Under the pieces are notes generated by a model. The model was given only the letters and a program-made list of their open reading frames with translations. It was not told the origin of the DNA and made no database searches. A DNA stretch of 64,000 bases from Serratia surfactantfaciens (GTDB taxonomy: Bacteria; Pseudomonadota; Gammaproteobacteria; Enterobacterales; Enterobacteriaceae), in the NCBI RefSeq assembly GCF_001642805.2, contig NZ_CP016948.1:3596001-3660000 (forward strand), given 5' to 3'. The translations under genes and the position numbers were made by a program. This document shows, piece after piece, positions 45,955-54,320 of the stretch. How positions within the stretch are numbered: the first letter of the stretch is position 1; each line of letters opens with the position of its first letter.

Positions 45955-47931
45955 TTACTCGTCTTCCAGATACGTGTAGCCGTACAGACCAGCTTCAAAC
46001 TCTTCCAGGAACTGCGCCTGCAGCTCGCCGTCCAGATCGGTTTCTTTCACCTGATCGCGGAACTTGGACAACAGCGCGCTCGGATCGAGCTGCACATACT
46101 CCAGCATATCCGCCACGGTGTCGCCCTCGTCGGACAGCTCGGTCTCAACGCTGCCGTCCGGGAACACGTACACGTCAACCGAGGCGGTGTCGCCAAACAG
46201 GTTGTGCATGTTGCCGAGGATCTCCTGGTACGCGCCGACCATAAAGAAGCCCAACGCCGGCGGGTTCTCCGGATCGTACGGCGGCATCGGCATGGTGGTC
46301 GCCACGCCGTCGCCGTCGACGTAATGGTCGATGGTGCCGTCGGAGTCGCAGGTGATGTCGAGCAGCACCGCGCGGCCTTCCGGCGGCTTATCCAACCCTT
46401 CCAGCGGCAGCACCGGGAACAACTGATCGATACCCCAGGCATCCGGCATCGACTGGAACAGCGAGAAGTTGACGTAGAACTTGTCGGCCATACGCTCTTG
46501 CAGTTCGTCGATGATCGGACGGTGCGCGCGGTTGCTCGGATCGAGCTGCTGCTGAATCTTGTTGCAGATGTTCAGATACAGCTGTTCGGCCCAGGCGCGC
46601 TTGGTCAGATCCAGCATGCCGTGCGCATATTGGGTATGCACGTCGTGCAGATCCATCTGGCTGTCGTGCAGCCATTCGCGCAGCGAGCGGCGGTTCTCCG
46701 GCTCGTTCATTTCCAGCCAGGTTTCCCACATGCTTTCCAGCGCGCGCGGCGCGTCGGCTTCCGGCGGCAGCGGTTCGCTGAACTCATTGCGCTCAACGCC
46801 GATCACGTTGGAGACCAGCACCGTGTGGTGCGCGGTTACCGCGCGGCCAGACTCGGTGATCACCGTCGGGTGCGGCAGGCCGTGTTCGTTACAGGCGTCG
46901 CCGATGCCCCAAATCACGTTGTTGGCGTATTCGTTCAGCCCGTAGTTCACCGAGCAGTCGGACTGCGAACGGGTGCCTTCGTAGTCGACGCCCAAACCGC
47001 CGCCCACGTCGAAGCACTGAATGTTGACGCCCAATTTGTGCAGCTCAACGTAGAAGCGCGCCGATTCGCGCACGCCGGTGGCGATATCGCGGATGTTGGC
47101 CAGCTGCGAGCCCAGGTGGAAGTGCAGCAACTGCAGGCTGTCGAGACGGCCCGCTTCACGCAGGGTCTCCACCAGCTTCAGCACCTGCACTGCCGCCAGA
47201 CCGAACTTGGATTTTTCGCCGCCGCTCGACTGCCATTTGCCGGAGCCTTGCGATGCCAGGCGCGCCCGCACGCCCAGACGCGGTATGACGTTCAACCGTT
47301 CGGCCTCTTCCAGCACCAGGTTGATCTCGGACATCTTCTCGATCACCAGGTACACCTTGTGCCCCAGTTTTTCCCCGATCAGCGCCAGGCGAATGTATTC
47401 ACGATCTTTATAGCCGTTACAGACAATCACCGAGCGGGTCATGCCGGCATGCGCCAGCACCGCCATCAGCTCGGCCTTGGAGCCGGCTTCCAGCCCCAGC
47501 GGTTCGCCGGAGTTCACCAGCGACTCAATCACGCGGCGATGTTGGTTCACCTTGATCGGGTACACCAGGAAATAGCCGCCCTGGTAACCGAAGGACTCAC
47601 GCGCGCGTTTGAACGCGGCGTTGATCGAACGCAAGCGATGCTGAAGGATCTGCGGGAAGCAGAACAGCGCCGGCAGACGCTGGCCGTCTTTCTGGCGCTC
47701 TTTCACCAGTTCTGCCAGATCGACACGTGCCTGTGGGACATCCGGATCCGGGCACACGCTGATATGGCCCAGCTCGTTCACGTCATAGTAATTGTTGCCC
47801 CAGTAGGCGACGTTATAAGTGCGCAGCATCTTGCTGGCATTACGATCATTCATGGCAACCTCCTGCATGGAGCGCAAAGATAAAGACTCGCCCGCAACCG
47901 GCGGGCGGTGAATCAACAGATCATCAGACAT
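45955..47931 (-). CDS. speA: Biosynthetic arginine decarboxylase
   Basis: A 658-residue PLP enzyme, the length of E. coli SpeA. It makes agmatine from arginine. The PLP lysine is in [13 protein letters not shown] (about 121-133). [20 protein letters not shown] binds the cofactor phosphate, and the late catalytic Cys is in [10 protein letters not shown] use ATG 47931 ([11 protein letters not shown]), matching the family start; a frame extension of four codons exists. A YqgB-like ORF overlaps the first eight bases, suggesting coupled translation. Confidence 0.97.
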   Translation of the reverse strand: MSDDLLIHRPPVAGESLSLRSMQEVAMNDRNASKMLRTYNVAYWGNNYYDVNELGHISVCPDPDVPQARVDLAELVKERQKDGQRLPALFCFPQILQHRLRSINAAFKRARESFGYQGGYFLVYPIKVNQHRRVIESLVNSGEPLGLEAGSKAELMAVLAHAGMTRSVIVCNGYKDREYIRLALIGEKLGHKVYLVIEKMSEINLVLEEAERLNVIPRLGVRARLASQGSGKWQSSGGEKSKFGLAAVQVLKLVETLREAGRLDSLQLLHFHLGSQLANIRDIATGVRESARFYVELHKLGVNIQCFDVGGGLGVDYEGTRSQSDCSVNYGLNEYANNVIWGIGDACNEHGLPHPTVITESGRAVTAHHTVLVSNVIGVERNEFSEPLPPEADAPRALESMWETWLEMNEPENRRSLREWLHDSQMDLHDVHTQYAHGMLDLTKRAWAEQLYLNICNKIQQQLDPSNRAHRPIIDELQERMADKFYVNFSLFQSMPDAWGIDQLFPVLPLEGLDKPPEGRAVLLDITCDSDGTIDHYVDGDGVATTMPMPPYDPENPPALGFFMVGAYQEILGNMHNLFGDTASVDVYVFPDGSVETELSDEGDTVADMLEYVQLDPSALLSKFRDQVKETDLDGELQAQFLEEFEAGLYGYTYLEDE

Positions 47932-48067
47932 GGTTCGCCTCACATTCCGTACTGACGAAACCGTCAGCCACTATCGCAGCTACAACCCGCGAGAACAACC
48001 CAACAAGCCGCGCTGGCGGCAGCGAAGAGAACTGCCGTTCGCGGTCAGCGATCGGTTTATCACTCAT
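47924..48067 (-). CDS. yqgB: YqgB-like leader ORF overlapping the speA start
   Basis: A 47-residue frame from ATG 48067 to the TGA at 47924-47926. It begins [16 protein letters not shown] and later has [11 protein letters not shown]. This matches E. coli YqgB (MKKKPVAQLERQHSLL ... AAIV...F), encoded in the same place before speA. Its stop overlaps the speA ATG by eight bases, so the ribosome could reinitiate. The ribosome binding site is weak. YqgB's role is not established beyond links to acid response. Confidence 0.65.
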   Translation of the reverse strand: MSDKPIADRERQFSSLPPARLVGLFSRVVAAIVADGFVSTECEANHV

Positions 48068-48839
48068 ATAATTGTAAGACACCCTGTTCAAACCTCGTGA
48101 ATCGGGCCAAGAAACATCCCACAGGAAGGCTGCAGGCTACCCTTGTTCAGTTCTTCAGACGACCGTTAGCCGGCCCGAGAATCCTGAGTAGCGGCCAAGT
48201 GTTTATCGCACCTGGTAAGTGACAGAGAGACAAGACGGGAAATAGCAGAAGAATGTGCGCCAGAACGGCACTGCTGTTGGGAACCAACAACCGGTAGACA
48301 ACGGATCATTAATCCAACCACCTCCACGCGCGTCGTTCGGAGTGAACGACCAAGCCTCTAAAATAGTGTAAGAACGTGACCGTTCGATGAAGCGGCGGCG
48401 CTCACGGCGAACGCCTGCGACGGATAATAGCGCAACGCCGGCGAATGCAAAGCGGAAGTTTATCGCACCTTCCCCACGTCAGATCGCCGTACTGTGCAGC
48501 AAATGAACCGCGCGCGCAGTTTATACCGGTAAGCAGGTGAAAAAGCAAAATGAAAATTCGCCGAAAACTGTTTCAAGCGATGAAAATGGCGCCAACCGGT
48601 TTGCGCAAAAGAGCGAAAGCGCAAAAAATTACTGGCAATCTGGCTAAACCCTGACCTAAAATAGACGTCCAGATGTTAATCCATCTATACTGGTTAACTG
48701 ATAAACTGCTTAACGGCTTTGCCTGAGGGGCGTTGCAGGATGCATCTCGCGCCATCAGCGGAAGACCCTTCGCTTCGATGCCGGATCTCCAGCGCTGTGC
48801 AGTAATTTCTAACCCGTCTTATGCAAGGTAAAGAACACA
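48068..48839. other. Long speA-metK intergenic region (leaders and promoters)
   Basis: These 772 bases lie between the divergent speA (with its YqgB leader) and metK. They contain the MetJ boxes, listed separately. Around 48300-48370 there are TGTTGGGAACCAACA and GTCGTTCGGAGTGAACGAC inverted repeats that could fold in a long speA leader RNA. A 60-codon minus-strand frame at 48573-48755 overlaps the MetJ region and is not supported. Confidence 0.45.
48663..48694. promoter_or_regulatory. Tandem MetJ boxes upstream of metK
   Basis: Four contiguous 8-mers resemble the met box AGACGTCT: AGACGTCC, AGATGTTA, ATCCATCT, ATACTGGT. The first and third are the closest. MetJ with S-adenosylmethionine represses metK in enterobacteria, so this is the expected operator, about 150 bases before the start codon. 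Confidence 0.75.
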
Positions 48840-49994
48840 ATGGCTAAACACCTATTCACGTCCGAATCCGTCTCCGAAGGACATCCCGATAAAATCGCCG
48901 ATCAGATCTCCGATGCCGTCCTCGACGCCATCCTGGAGCAGGATCCAAAAGCGCGCGTCGCCTGCGAAACCTACGTGAAAACCGGTATGGTGCTGGTCGG
49001 CGGTGAAATCACCACCAGCGCCTGGGTCGATATCGAAGAGATCACCCGCCAGACCGTGCGCGAAATCGGCTACGTTCATTCGGACATGGGCTTTGACGCC
49101 AACTCCTGCGCAGTATTGAGCGCCATCGGCAAGCAATCCCCGGATATCAATCAGGGCGTTGACCGTACCGATCCTCTCGAGCAGGGTGCCGGCGATCAGG
49201 GCTTGATGTTTGGCTACGCCACCAACGAAACCGACGTGCTGATGCCAGCGCCTGTCACCTACGCGCACCGTCTGGTGCAGCGCCAGTCCGAAGTGCGTAA
49301 AAACGGCACCCTGCCGTGGCTGCGCCCGGACGCGAAGAGCCAGGTGACCTTCCAGTACGACGACGGCAAAATTGTCGGCATCGACGCCGTGGTTCTGTCC
49401 ACCCAGCACTCCGAAGACATCTCGCTGAAAGATCTGCAGGAAGCGGTGATGGAAGAGATCATCAAGCCGGTACTGCCGGCGGAATGGCTGACGGCGGGCA
49501 CCAAATACCACATCAACCCGACCGGCCGTTTCGTTATCGGCGGCCCGATGGGCGATTGCGGCCTGACCGGCCGTAAGATCATCGTCGATACCTACGGCGG
49601 CATGGCACGCCACGGCGGCGGTGCCTTCTCCGGTAAGGATCCGTCCAAGGTTGACCGTTCGGCCGCTTACGCGGCGCGCTACGTGGCGAAAAACATCGTC
49701 GCCGCCGGCCTGGCCGATCGCTGCGAGATCCAGGTTTCTTACGCTATCGGCGTAGCGGAACCGACTTCCATCATGGTGGAAACCTTCGGTACCGAGAAAG
49801 TGCCAACCGAACAGCTGACGCTGCTGGTGCGCGAATTCTTCGATCTGCGCCCATACGGCCTGATCCAGATGATGGATCTGCTGCAGCCGATCTACCGCGA
49901 AACCGCCGCCTACGGCCACTTCGGCCGCGAGCACTTCCCGTGGGAAGCGACCGACAAAGCTGAGTTGCTGCGCGATGCCGCCGGCCTGAAATAA
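48840..49994 (+). CDS. metK: S-adenosylmethionine synthetase
   Basis: A 384-residue enzyme, identical in length to E. coli MetK. It makes S-adenosylmethionine from ATP and methionine. [18 protein letters not shown] (about 12-29), [12 protein letters not shown] (about 117-128) and the glycine-rich [16 protein letters not shown] (about 259-274) are all present. GCAAGGTAAAG precedes the ATG. It is divergent from speA as in E. coli. Confidence 0.97.
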   Translation: MAKHLFTSESVSEGHPDKIADQISDAVLDAILEQDPKARVACETYVKTGMVLVGGEITTSAWVDIEEITRQTVREIGYVHSDMGFDANSCAVLSAIGKQSPDINQGVDRTDPLEQGAGDQGLMFGYATNETDVLMPAPVTYAHRLVQRQSEVRKNGTLPWLRPDAKSQVTFQYDDGKIVGIDAVVLSTQHSEDISLKDLQEAVMEEIIKPVLPAEWLTAGTKYHINPTGRFVIGGPMGDCGLTGRKIIVDTYGGMARHGGGAFSGKDPSKVDRSAAYAARYVAKNIVAAGLADRCEIQVSYAIGVAEPTSIMVETFGTEKVPTEQLTLLVREFFDLRPYGLIQMMDLLQPIYRETAAYGHFGREHFPWEATDKAELLRDAAGLK

Positions 49995-50011
49995 GCTCCG
50001 GTATCAACATG

Positions 50012-50045
50012 AAAACGGCGAGCCTTGGCTCGCCGTTTTTTTTGA
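50012..50045 (+). terminator. Terminator of metK
   Basis: AAAACGGCGAGCC-tt-GGCTCGCCGTTTT with eight T lies 18 bases after the metK stop. It also marks the edge of the hok copy B repeat. Confidence 0.9.
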
Positions 50046-50117
50046 ATGGATGGGTGCTCATGGATCAACGCATCGACTGCCGGCCGGCGGAGGCAAAACC
50101 CCCGCCGCCGGGTTGCC

Positions 50118-50273
50118 TTACCGTTCGGATTCGTAAGCCAAAATGGCCGCAACCTCCGAAGTGCCCGATCGGATCCGCAGCTCACACAGCGTGCTGCGGG
50201 TTATCCATGCCAGTGATATTACCGTGGCACAAATAACCACCAATTTTAACAGGCTCCGTTTGTTCGGCATCAT
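50118..50273 (-). CDS. hok: Hok/Gef-family membrane toxin, copy B
   Basis: A 51-residue protein identical to copy A except Ser39 for Thr39. Residues 8-24 form the membrane segment, and LCELRIRSG followed by TSEVAAILAYESER is the Hok signature with its conserved Cys. AAGGAG lies eight bases before ATG 50273. The first ATG overlaps the TGA of the upstream mok-like frame (ATGATG), which would couple translation. With its leader intact, this copy is the better candidate for a working toxin. Confidence 0.9.
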   Translation of the reverse strand: MMPNKRSLLKLVVICATVISLAWITRSTLCELRIRSGTSEVAAILAYESER

Positions 50274-50437
50274 GCCTTCTTCTCCTTGCCTCGCGGCGGG
50301 TAAGAGGCTAACTTAACGTTGTCGTGCGTTAGAGTAGGCCTCGGGTTGATGGATATCGACTCGGGGCTTTTCTCTTTGTCTCTTTCGCACGGGCTCCAGA
50401 GACAAAGATCCAGAGCACCCGCCCGCAGTATATTCAT
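50270..50437 (-). CDS. mok-like modulator ORF, copy B (intact)
   Basis: A 55-codon frame from ATG 50437 (GGTGAG before it) ending in PPRGKEKKA, with its TGA lying over the hok ATG. In plasmid R1, Mok translation opens the hok ribosome site and Sok blocks Mok. The layout here is the same. The peptide itself (MNILRAGALDLC...) has no recognised domain. The frame is open further upstream to 50512, but there is no ribosome site there. Confidence 0.7.
   Translation of the reverse strand: MNILRAGALDLCLWSPCERDKEKSPESISINPRPTLTHDNVKLASYPPRGKEKKA
50321..50373 (+). ncRNA. Predicted Sok-like antisense RNA, copy B
   Basis: Promoter TTGCCT (50286-50291) and TAACTT (50309-50314) is identical to copy A. 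The terminator stem is GCCUCGGG (50338-50345) with CUCGGGGC (50360-50367) followed by UUUUCUCUUU. The RNA of about 50 nt would be complementary to the middle of the mok frame. Confidence 0.62.
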
Positions 50438-50525
50438 CTCACCGCCACGCCTCGTGTTCCTTTTCGCACGCAATATCGTTTTTGCGCAACCGCTCGCAGC
50501 GCCTTGCAACATCCTGAAAAAATAA

Positions 50526-50552
50526 AAAAAGGCTCAGCGACGCTGAGCCTTT
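50526..50552. terminator. Terminator of the fhu operon
   Basis: GGCTCAGC-gac-GCTGAGCC with an A run on its left side gives a stem plus T tract on the minus strand, 31 bases after the fhuB stop. Confidence 0.85.
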
Positions 50553-50582
50553 GATGGCAGAAAAAGCACGGCGAGACGCCGA

Positions 50583-52571
50583 TTACGACGTCTGCTTACG
50601 CAACAGATAAACGAAGTACGGCGCACCGATAAAGGTCGCCAATAACCCGGCGGGGATCTGGTACGGGAACAGCAGCATCCTCCCGCACCAGTCGGCAAAC
50701 ACCATCAGCAAGCCGCCCAGCAGCGCGGCGATCACCATCTGCGGCAGCGCACGGCGGAAGCCCAGCATGCGCGCCATATGCGGTGCCATCAGCCCGACAA
50801 AGCTCAGCGGCCCCACGGTCAGGGTCGCCATAGCGGTCAGCGTGGCGGCCAGCAACAGGATGGTCAATCGCGCAGGCGTCAAGGCGATCCCCACCGAACG
50901 AGCGGTAGCGCCGCCGAGCGGCAGAATGGTCAGCCAGCGGCGGCACAGCGGCGCCAATATCATCAATCCGGCGGCGATCAGCGCGGTGCGCAGCGCCTGC
51001 GCCGGCTCCACCGAATAGGTTGAACCGGAGAGCCAGGTCAGCAAGCCCCCCATACGCGGATCGCCGCTGGCCAGCAGCAGGAAGATGACGGTAGTAAAAG
51101 CCGTGCTGAGCGCGATGCCGGCCAGCAGCATCCGTTCGGTCGAGAAACCGCCGCGGCCAGCGGCGATCATGATGATCAGCAGCGTCGCGGCCGCCCCCAG
51201 ACTGCCGGCGGGCAACAGCCAAACGAAGGCGTCGCCCGGCACCATAAACAACATCATCACGACGCCAAAAGCGGCGCCGGAACTGATGCCCAACACTTCC
51301 GGGCTGGCCATCGGGTTGCCGGTCAGTTTCTGAATCAGCGTGCCGGCGACCGCCAGCATCATGCCCGCGGCCAGCGCCGACAGCACCCGCGGCCAGCGCC
51401 ACGGCAGCAGGGAGTCCAGTTCCGCCCCCTGGCTCCAGTGCCAGCCGCCGGCATTTTTGCCCAGCATCAGTGCCAGCGTCAGGCCAATCAGCAACACGAT
51501 GCCGGCCAGGCCAATCCAGCCCGCCAGATGCCCGCGTTCGGCAGGCACCTTGTCGCCCAGGTTCATCGGTGGCGGCGTGGCGGCGCTGCGCAAACGCGGC
51601 AACAGCCACAGCAGCAGCGGCGCGCCGAACAACGCGGTGGCCGCACCGGTCGGGATTTCACGCCACACCTGCGTCACCCCGATCATCACCTGATCGGTCA
51701 ACCACAGCAACAGCGCCCCCAGCAGCGGCGCCAGCATCATGCGGTGCGCCAGACGACGGGCGCCCAGCATCTTCGCCATCAGCGGCGCGAACAGGCCGAT
51801 AAAGCCGATAACGCCCACCGCGCTCACCAACATGGCGCTGAAGATAATGGCCAACCCGAGAGCGCAGAAACGCGCCATCGACAGCCCCAGCCCCAGGTTG
51901 CGCGCCACGCCGTCGTCCAGCCCCAGCAGCGTCAGCGGGCGCAGCAACAGCGCCGCCAGCGCGCCGGCCACCAGCAAGCGCGGCAGGATAAACTGTACCG
52001 CGCTCCAGTCCTGTTGGTTCAACGCACCGGTGCCCCACAGGAACATGCCCTGCAGCTGATCGTAATTAAACAGCGCCAACAGGCTGTTGACTGCGCCGCA
52101 GTACAGCCCCAGCACCAGACCGGCCAGAATCAGCGTAACCGGCGACATACGCTTGCCCCAGGCGACGCCGAACACCAGTCCTCCCACCACGACCGCCCCC
52201 ACCATAGCGGCCAGTTGCCGGGTGAATTCGCCCCCCGGCAGCACCCACAGCGTGGCGATGGTCAAGCCGAGCTGCGCGCCGGCGGCAACGCCGAGCGTCG
52301 ACGGCTCCGCCAACGGGTTGCGCAACACCTGCTGGAACAGGACGCCGACCAGCCCCAGACCGGCGCCGGCCAACAGCGACACCGTCAACCGCGGCAGCAG
52401 ACTGTAATGGAACAGCATTTGCCGCACATCGTCGATGTCCGGCGCGCTGAGCGCCTGCGCCCATTGCGCCGGTGGCAATTGCTGCATCAGGTTGTATATC
52501 GTCAGGCCACCTGACGCCGCCAGCAACAGCAGGATCAGCGTCAGCGGTAATTTCCGGATGCCCGAATTCAT
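50583..52571 (-). CDS. fhuB: Ferrichrome ABC transporter permease
   Basis: A 662-residue inner-membrane protein made of two fused FecCD-type permease halves, as in E. coli FhuB. FHYSLLPRLTVSLLAGAGLGLVG (about 49-71) and GPLSFVGLMAPHMARMLGF near the C terminus are typical. ATG 52571 overlaps the fhuD stop by four bases. Upstream in-frame codons lie inside fhuD and were excluded. It moves hydroxamate siderophores such as ferrichrome from FhuD into the cytosol, driven by FhuC. Confidence 0.95.
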   Translation of the reverse strand: MNSGIRKLPLTLILLLLAASGGLTIYNLMQQLPPAQWAQALSAPDIDDVRQMLFHYSLLPRLTVSLLAGAGLGLVGVLFQQVLRNPLAEPSTLGVAAGAQLGLTIATLWVLPGGEFTRQLAAMVGAVVVGGLVFGVAWGKRMSPVTLILAGLVLGLYCGAVNSLLALFNYDQLQGMFLWGTGALNQQDWSAVQFILPRLLVAGALAALLLRPLTLLGLDDGVARNLGLGLSMARFCALGLAIIFSAMLVSAVGVIGFIGLFAPLMAKMLGARRLAHRMMLAPLLGALLLWLTDQVMIGVTQVWREIPTGAATALFGAPLLLWLLPRLRSAATPPPMNLGDKVPAERGHLAGWIGLAGIVLLIGLTLALMLGKNAGGWHWSQGAELDSLLPWRWPRVLSALAAGMMLAVAGTLIQKLTGNPMASPEVLGISSGAAFGVVMMLFMVPGDAFVWLLPAGSLGAAATLLIIMIAAGRGGFSTERMLLAGIALSTAFTTVIFLLLASGDPRMGGLLTWLSGSTYSVEPAQALRTALIAAGLMILAPLCRRWLTILPLGGATARSVGIALTPARLTILLLAATLTAMATLTVGPLSFVGLMAPHMARMLGFRRALPQMVIAALLGGLLMVFADWCGRMLLFPYQIPAGLLATFIGAPYFVYLLRKQTS

Positions 52572-53476
52572 GACGCCCTCTCCTGGGCCTGCGCCAACAG
52601 GCGGCAAAAGCGCATCGTCGACAGCGTGGCGCCGTAGAACCACACCGCCGGCACCTGCCGCAGCTGGTTTTGCCGCACGAAGGGCAACGACTGCCACAGC
52701 GGCGTCGCGCTGACCTTGTCCATCATCGCCTGATTACCGTGGTCGAGATAAATGACCCGGGCGTTACGCACCGAGGCCAACCGTTCAATCCCCACTACCG
52801 CCGTGCCCCAGAAGTCGGTTTGCTCCTGCCAGGCATTGCGAATGCCCAGTTGATCCATCGCTTCCTGGAACAGGCTTTTCTGGCCGATGATCAACGCATG
52901 GCGCGTGTCGATCAGGGAAAACAACAGCAGCGGTTGCCGGGTGTAGCTTTGCAGACGCTGACGTGCGTCCTGCATAAAGCGGTCGAACTGCGCCAGGTGA
53001 TTTGCCGCCCGGCTTTCTATGCCCAACCGCTGCCCCAACGCCAGCAGCGACTGGCGGGCCACGGTCAGCGGTTTGCCGCTGCCGTCGTTGAAGCCGAAGC
53101 TCATGGTTGGCGCGATGGGCTGGATTTTTCGCGGTGTCGGGCCATAGCCTTGCGACAGCAACACCAGCGAAGGCTGGAGCTGCTGCAACAGTTCGAGGTT
53201 AGGCTCGGTGCGCTGCCCGACGTCGACCACCGTCGCCGGCAGCTTCGGCTCCGCCACCCACAGGTTGTAGTTATGGACATCGGCCACCGCCAGCGGCGTC
53301 ACGCCCAATGCCAACAGCAGCTCGATCGGCAGCCATTCCAGCGCCGCAACGCGCGCGATATCCGGCGGCGCATCTGCCGCTCGACCGGGCAACGAGCCCA
53401 ACAGCGGCGACAACGCCAACGCCATCAGCAGACGGCGGCGCAGTGGATCGTGAGAAGATGTGAATGCAGAAGACAT
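52568..53476 (-). CDS. fhuD: Periplasmic ferrichrome-binding protein
   Basis: A 302-residue binding protein. The signal begins with DPLRRRLLMALALSPLLGSLP, a twin-arginine-like start shared with E. coli FhuD. The mature part has IARVAALEWLPIELLLALGVTPLAVADVHNY, the family opening. It delivers Fe-hydroxamates to FhuBC. Its ATG overlaps the fhuC stop by one base. Confidence 0.94.
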   Translation of the reverse strand: MSSAFTSSHDPLRRRLLMALALSPLLGSLPGRAADAPPDIARVAALEWLPIELLLALGVTPLAVADVHNYNLWVAEPKLPATVVDVGQRTEPNLELLQQLQPSLVLLSQGYGPTPRKIQPIAPTMSFGFNDGSGKPLTVARQSLLALGQRLGIESRAANHLAQFDRFMQDARQRLQSYTRQPLLLFSLIDTRHALIIGQKSLFQEAMDQLGIRNAWQEQTDFWGTAVVGIERLASVRNARVIYLDHGNQAMMDKVSATPLWQSLPFVRQNQLRQVPAVWFYGATLSTMRFCRLLAQAQERAS

Positions 53477-54273
53477 CAGTAGACAAAACTCACCGGCGCG
53501 CCGCCGCTCGGGTGCGGCAACGTGCCCATAGGAATACCGTAAATTTGCTCCAGCACCGGCCCCTGCATCAATTCCAGCGGGCCGCCCTGGGCGATCATTT
53601 CACCGCCGCGCAGCGCCACCAAATGGTCACAGTAGCGCGCCGCCATGTTGATGTCGTGCAGCACGGCGATCACCGTGAGATCGCGTTCGCGGCTCAAGCG
53701 CTGGATCAGCGCCAACACGTCGACCTGGTGCGCGATGTCCAGCGCCGAGGTCGGTTCGTCGAGCAGCAGGCAGCGGCTGTCCTGCGCCACCATCATCGCC
53801 AGCCAGGCGCGTTGGCGCTCGCCGCCGGACAGGCTGTCCACCAGCCGATTGGCGAACGGCTTCAAGCCCACCAGCGCGATGGCCTCTTCCACCTGTTGAC
53901 GATCGTTGGCACCAAAACGCCCCAGCGCGCCATGCCACGGATAACGGCCGACGGCCACCAGCTCGCGCACCGTCATGCCTTCCGCCGCCGGCAACTGCTG
54001 CGGCAGGTAGGCCACCTGGCGGGCGAAAGACTTGCTGTCCCACTGCGCCAACGGCTGCTGATTGAGCAATACCTGGCCGTCGCTGGGCGCATGGTGCCGC
54101 CCGAGCAGTTTCAACAAAGTGGATTTACCGGAACCGTTATGGCCGATCAGGCCGCAGACTTTGCCCTGGGGAAAACCGAGCGACAGCGGTTGCAACAGCA
54201 CCCGACCGGGGACGGCGAAGCTGGCGTTATCCAGCGCGAAGGTCGCGCCGGGATTAAGAAGTTTGTCCTGCAT
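53476..54273 (-). CDS. fhuC: Ferrichrome ABC transporter ATP-binding protein
   Basis: A 265-residue ATPase. Walker A is GHNGSGKST (about 43-51), signature LSGGERQR, Walker B CLLLDEPTSALD and the switch His is in VLHD. It energises FhuB. It lies 47 bases after fhuA and overlaps fhuD by one base, so fhuA-C-D-B form one operon in the E. coli order. Confidence 0.95.
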   Translation of the reverse strand: MQDKLLNPGATFALDNASFAVPGRVLLQPLSLGFPQGKVCGLIGHNGSGKSTLLKLLGRHHAPSDGQVLLNQQPLAQWDSKSFARQVAYLPQQLPAAEGMTVRELVAVGRYPWHGALGRFGANDRQQVEEAIALVGLKPFANRLVDSLSGGERQRAWLAMMVAQDSRCLLLDEPTSALDIAHQVDVLALIQRLSRERDLTVIAVLHDINMAARYCDHLVALRGGEMIAQGGPLELMQGPVLEQIYGIPMGTLPHPSGGAPVSFVY

Positions 54274-54320
54274 AGATCCTGCTTTGTCCGGGGCGACACG
54301 GCGCCGCCCCGGCTATCCGG

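Larger units (their letters stand above)
50052..50440 (-). repeat. hok/sok-type locus, copy B (direct repeat of 40953-41340)
   Basis: Same orientation and organisation as copy A, exactly 9100 bases away at the toxin gene. The 3' foldback segment (50052-50066, GGGTGCTC then TGGATC on the plus strand) is complementary to the 5' segment at 50406-50420 with a single bulged base. A 3' hairpin lies at 50086-50106. A perfect 11-bp stem, TCTTTGTCTCT with AGAGACAAAGA, forms in the mok leader. The equivalent stem in copy A keeps pairing through a C-G to A-U exchange and one G-U pair on the minus-strand RNA. Confidence 0.87.

Noticed and set aside
45907..47883. A 658-codon plus-strand open frame opposite speA
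   Set aside because: It is the antisense shadow of speA in GC-rich DNA. speA matches its family along its whole length, and the plus-strand product has no recognisable domain.
48573..48755. A 60-codon minus-strand frame upstream of metK
   Set aside because: It overlaps the MetJ boxes and likely metK promoter, has no ribosome binding site and resembles no known protein.
48068..48839. SAM riboswitch before metK
   Set aside because: No riboswitch core was seen; the MetJ boxes explain methionine control in this group of bacteria.
40953..50440. The 9.1-kb spaced direct repeats as ends of a composite transposon or integrative element
   Set aside because: Each repeat is explained as a hok locus. 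There are no transposase genes, terminal inverted repeats or target duplications, and core genes (speA, speB, metK) lie between them.
50319..50525. Plus-strand reading frame across the hok copy B leader (and its equivalent at 41219-41575)
   Set aside because: The two copies diverge in this frame through the 1-base indel, while minus-strand structure is kept. The strand is better explained by a Sok-like RNA.
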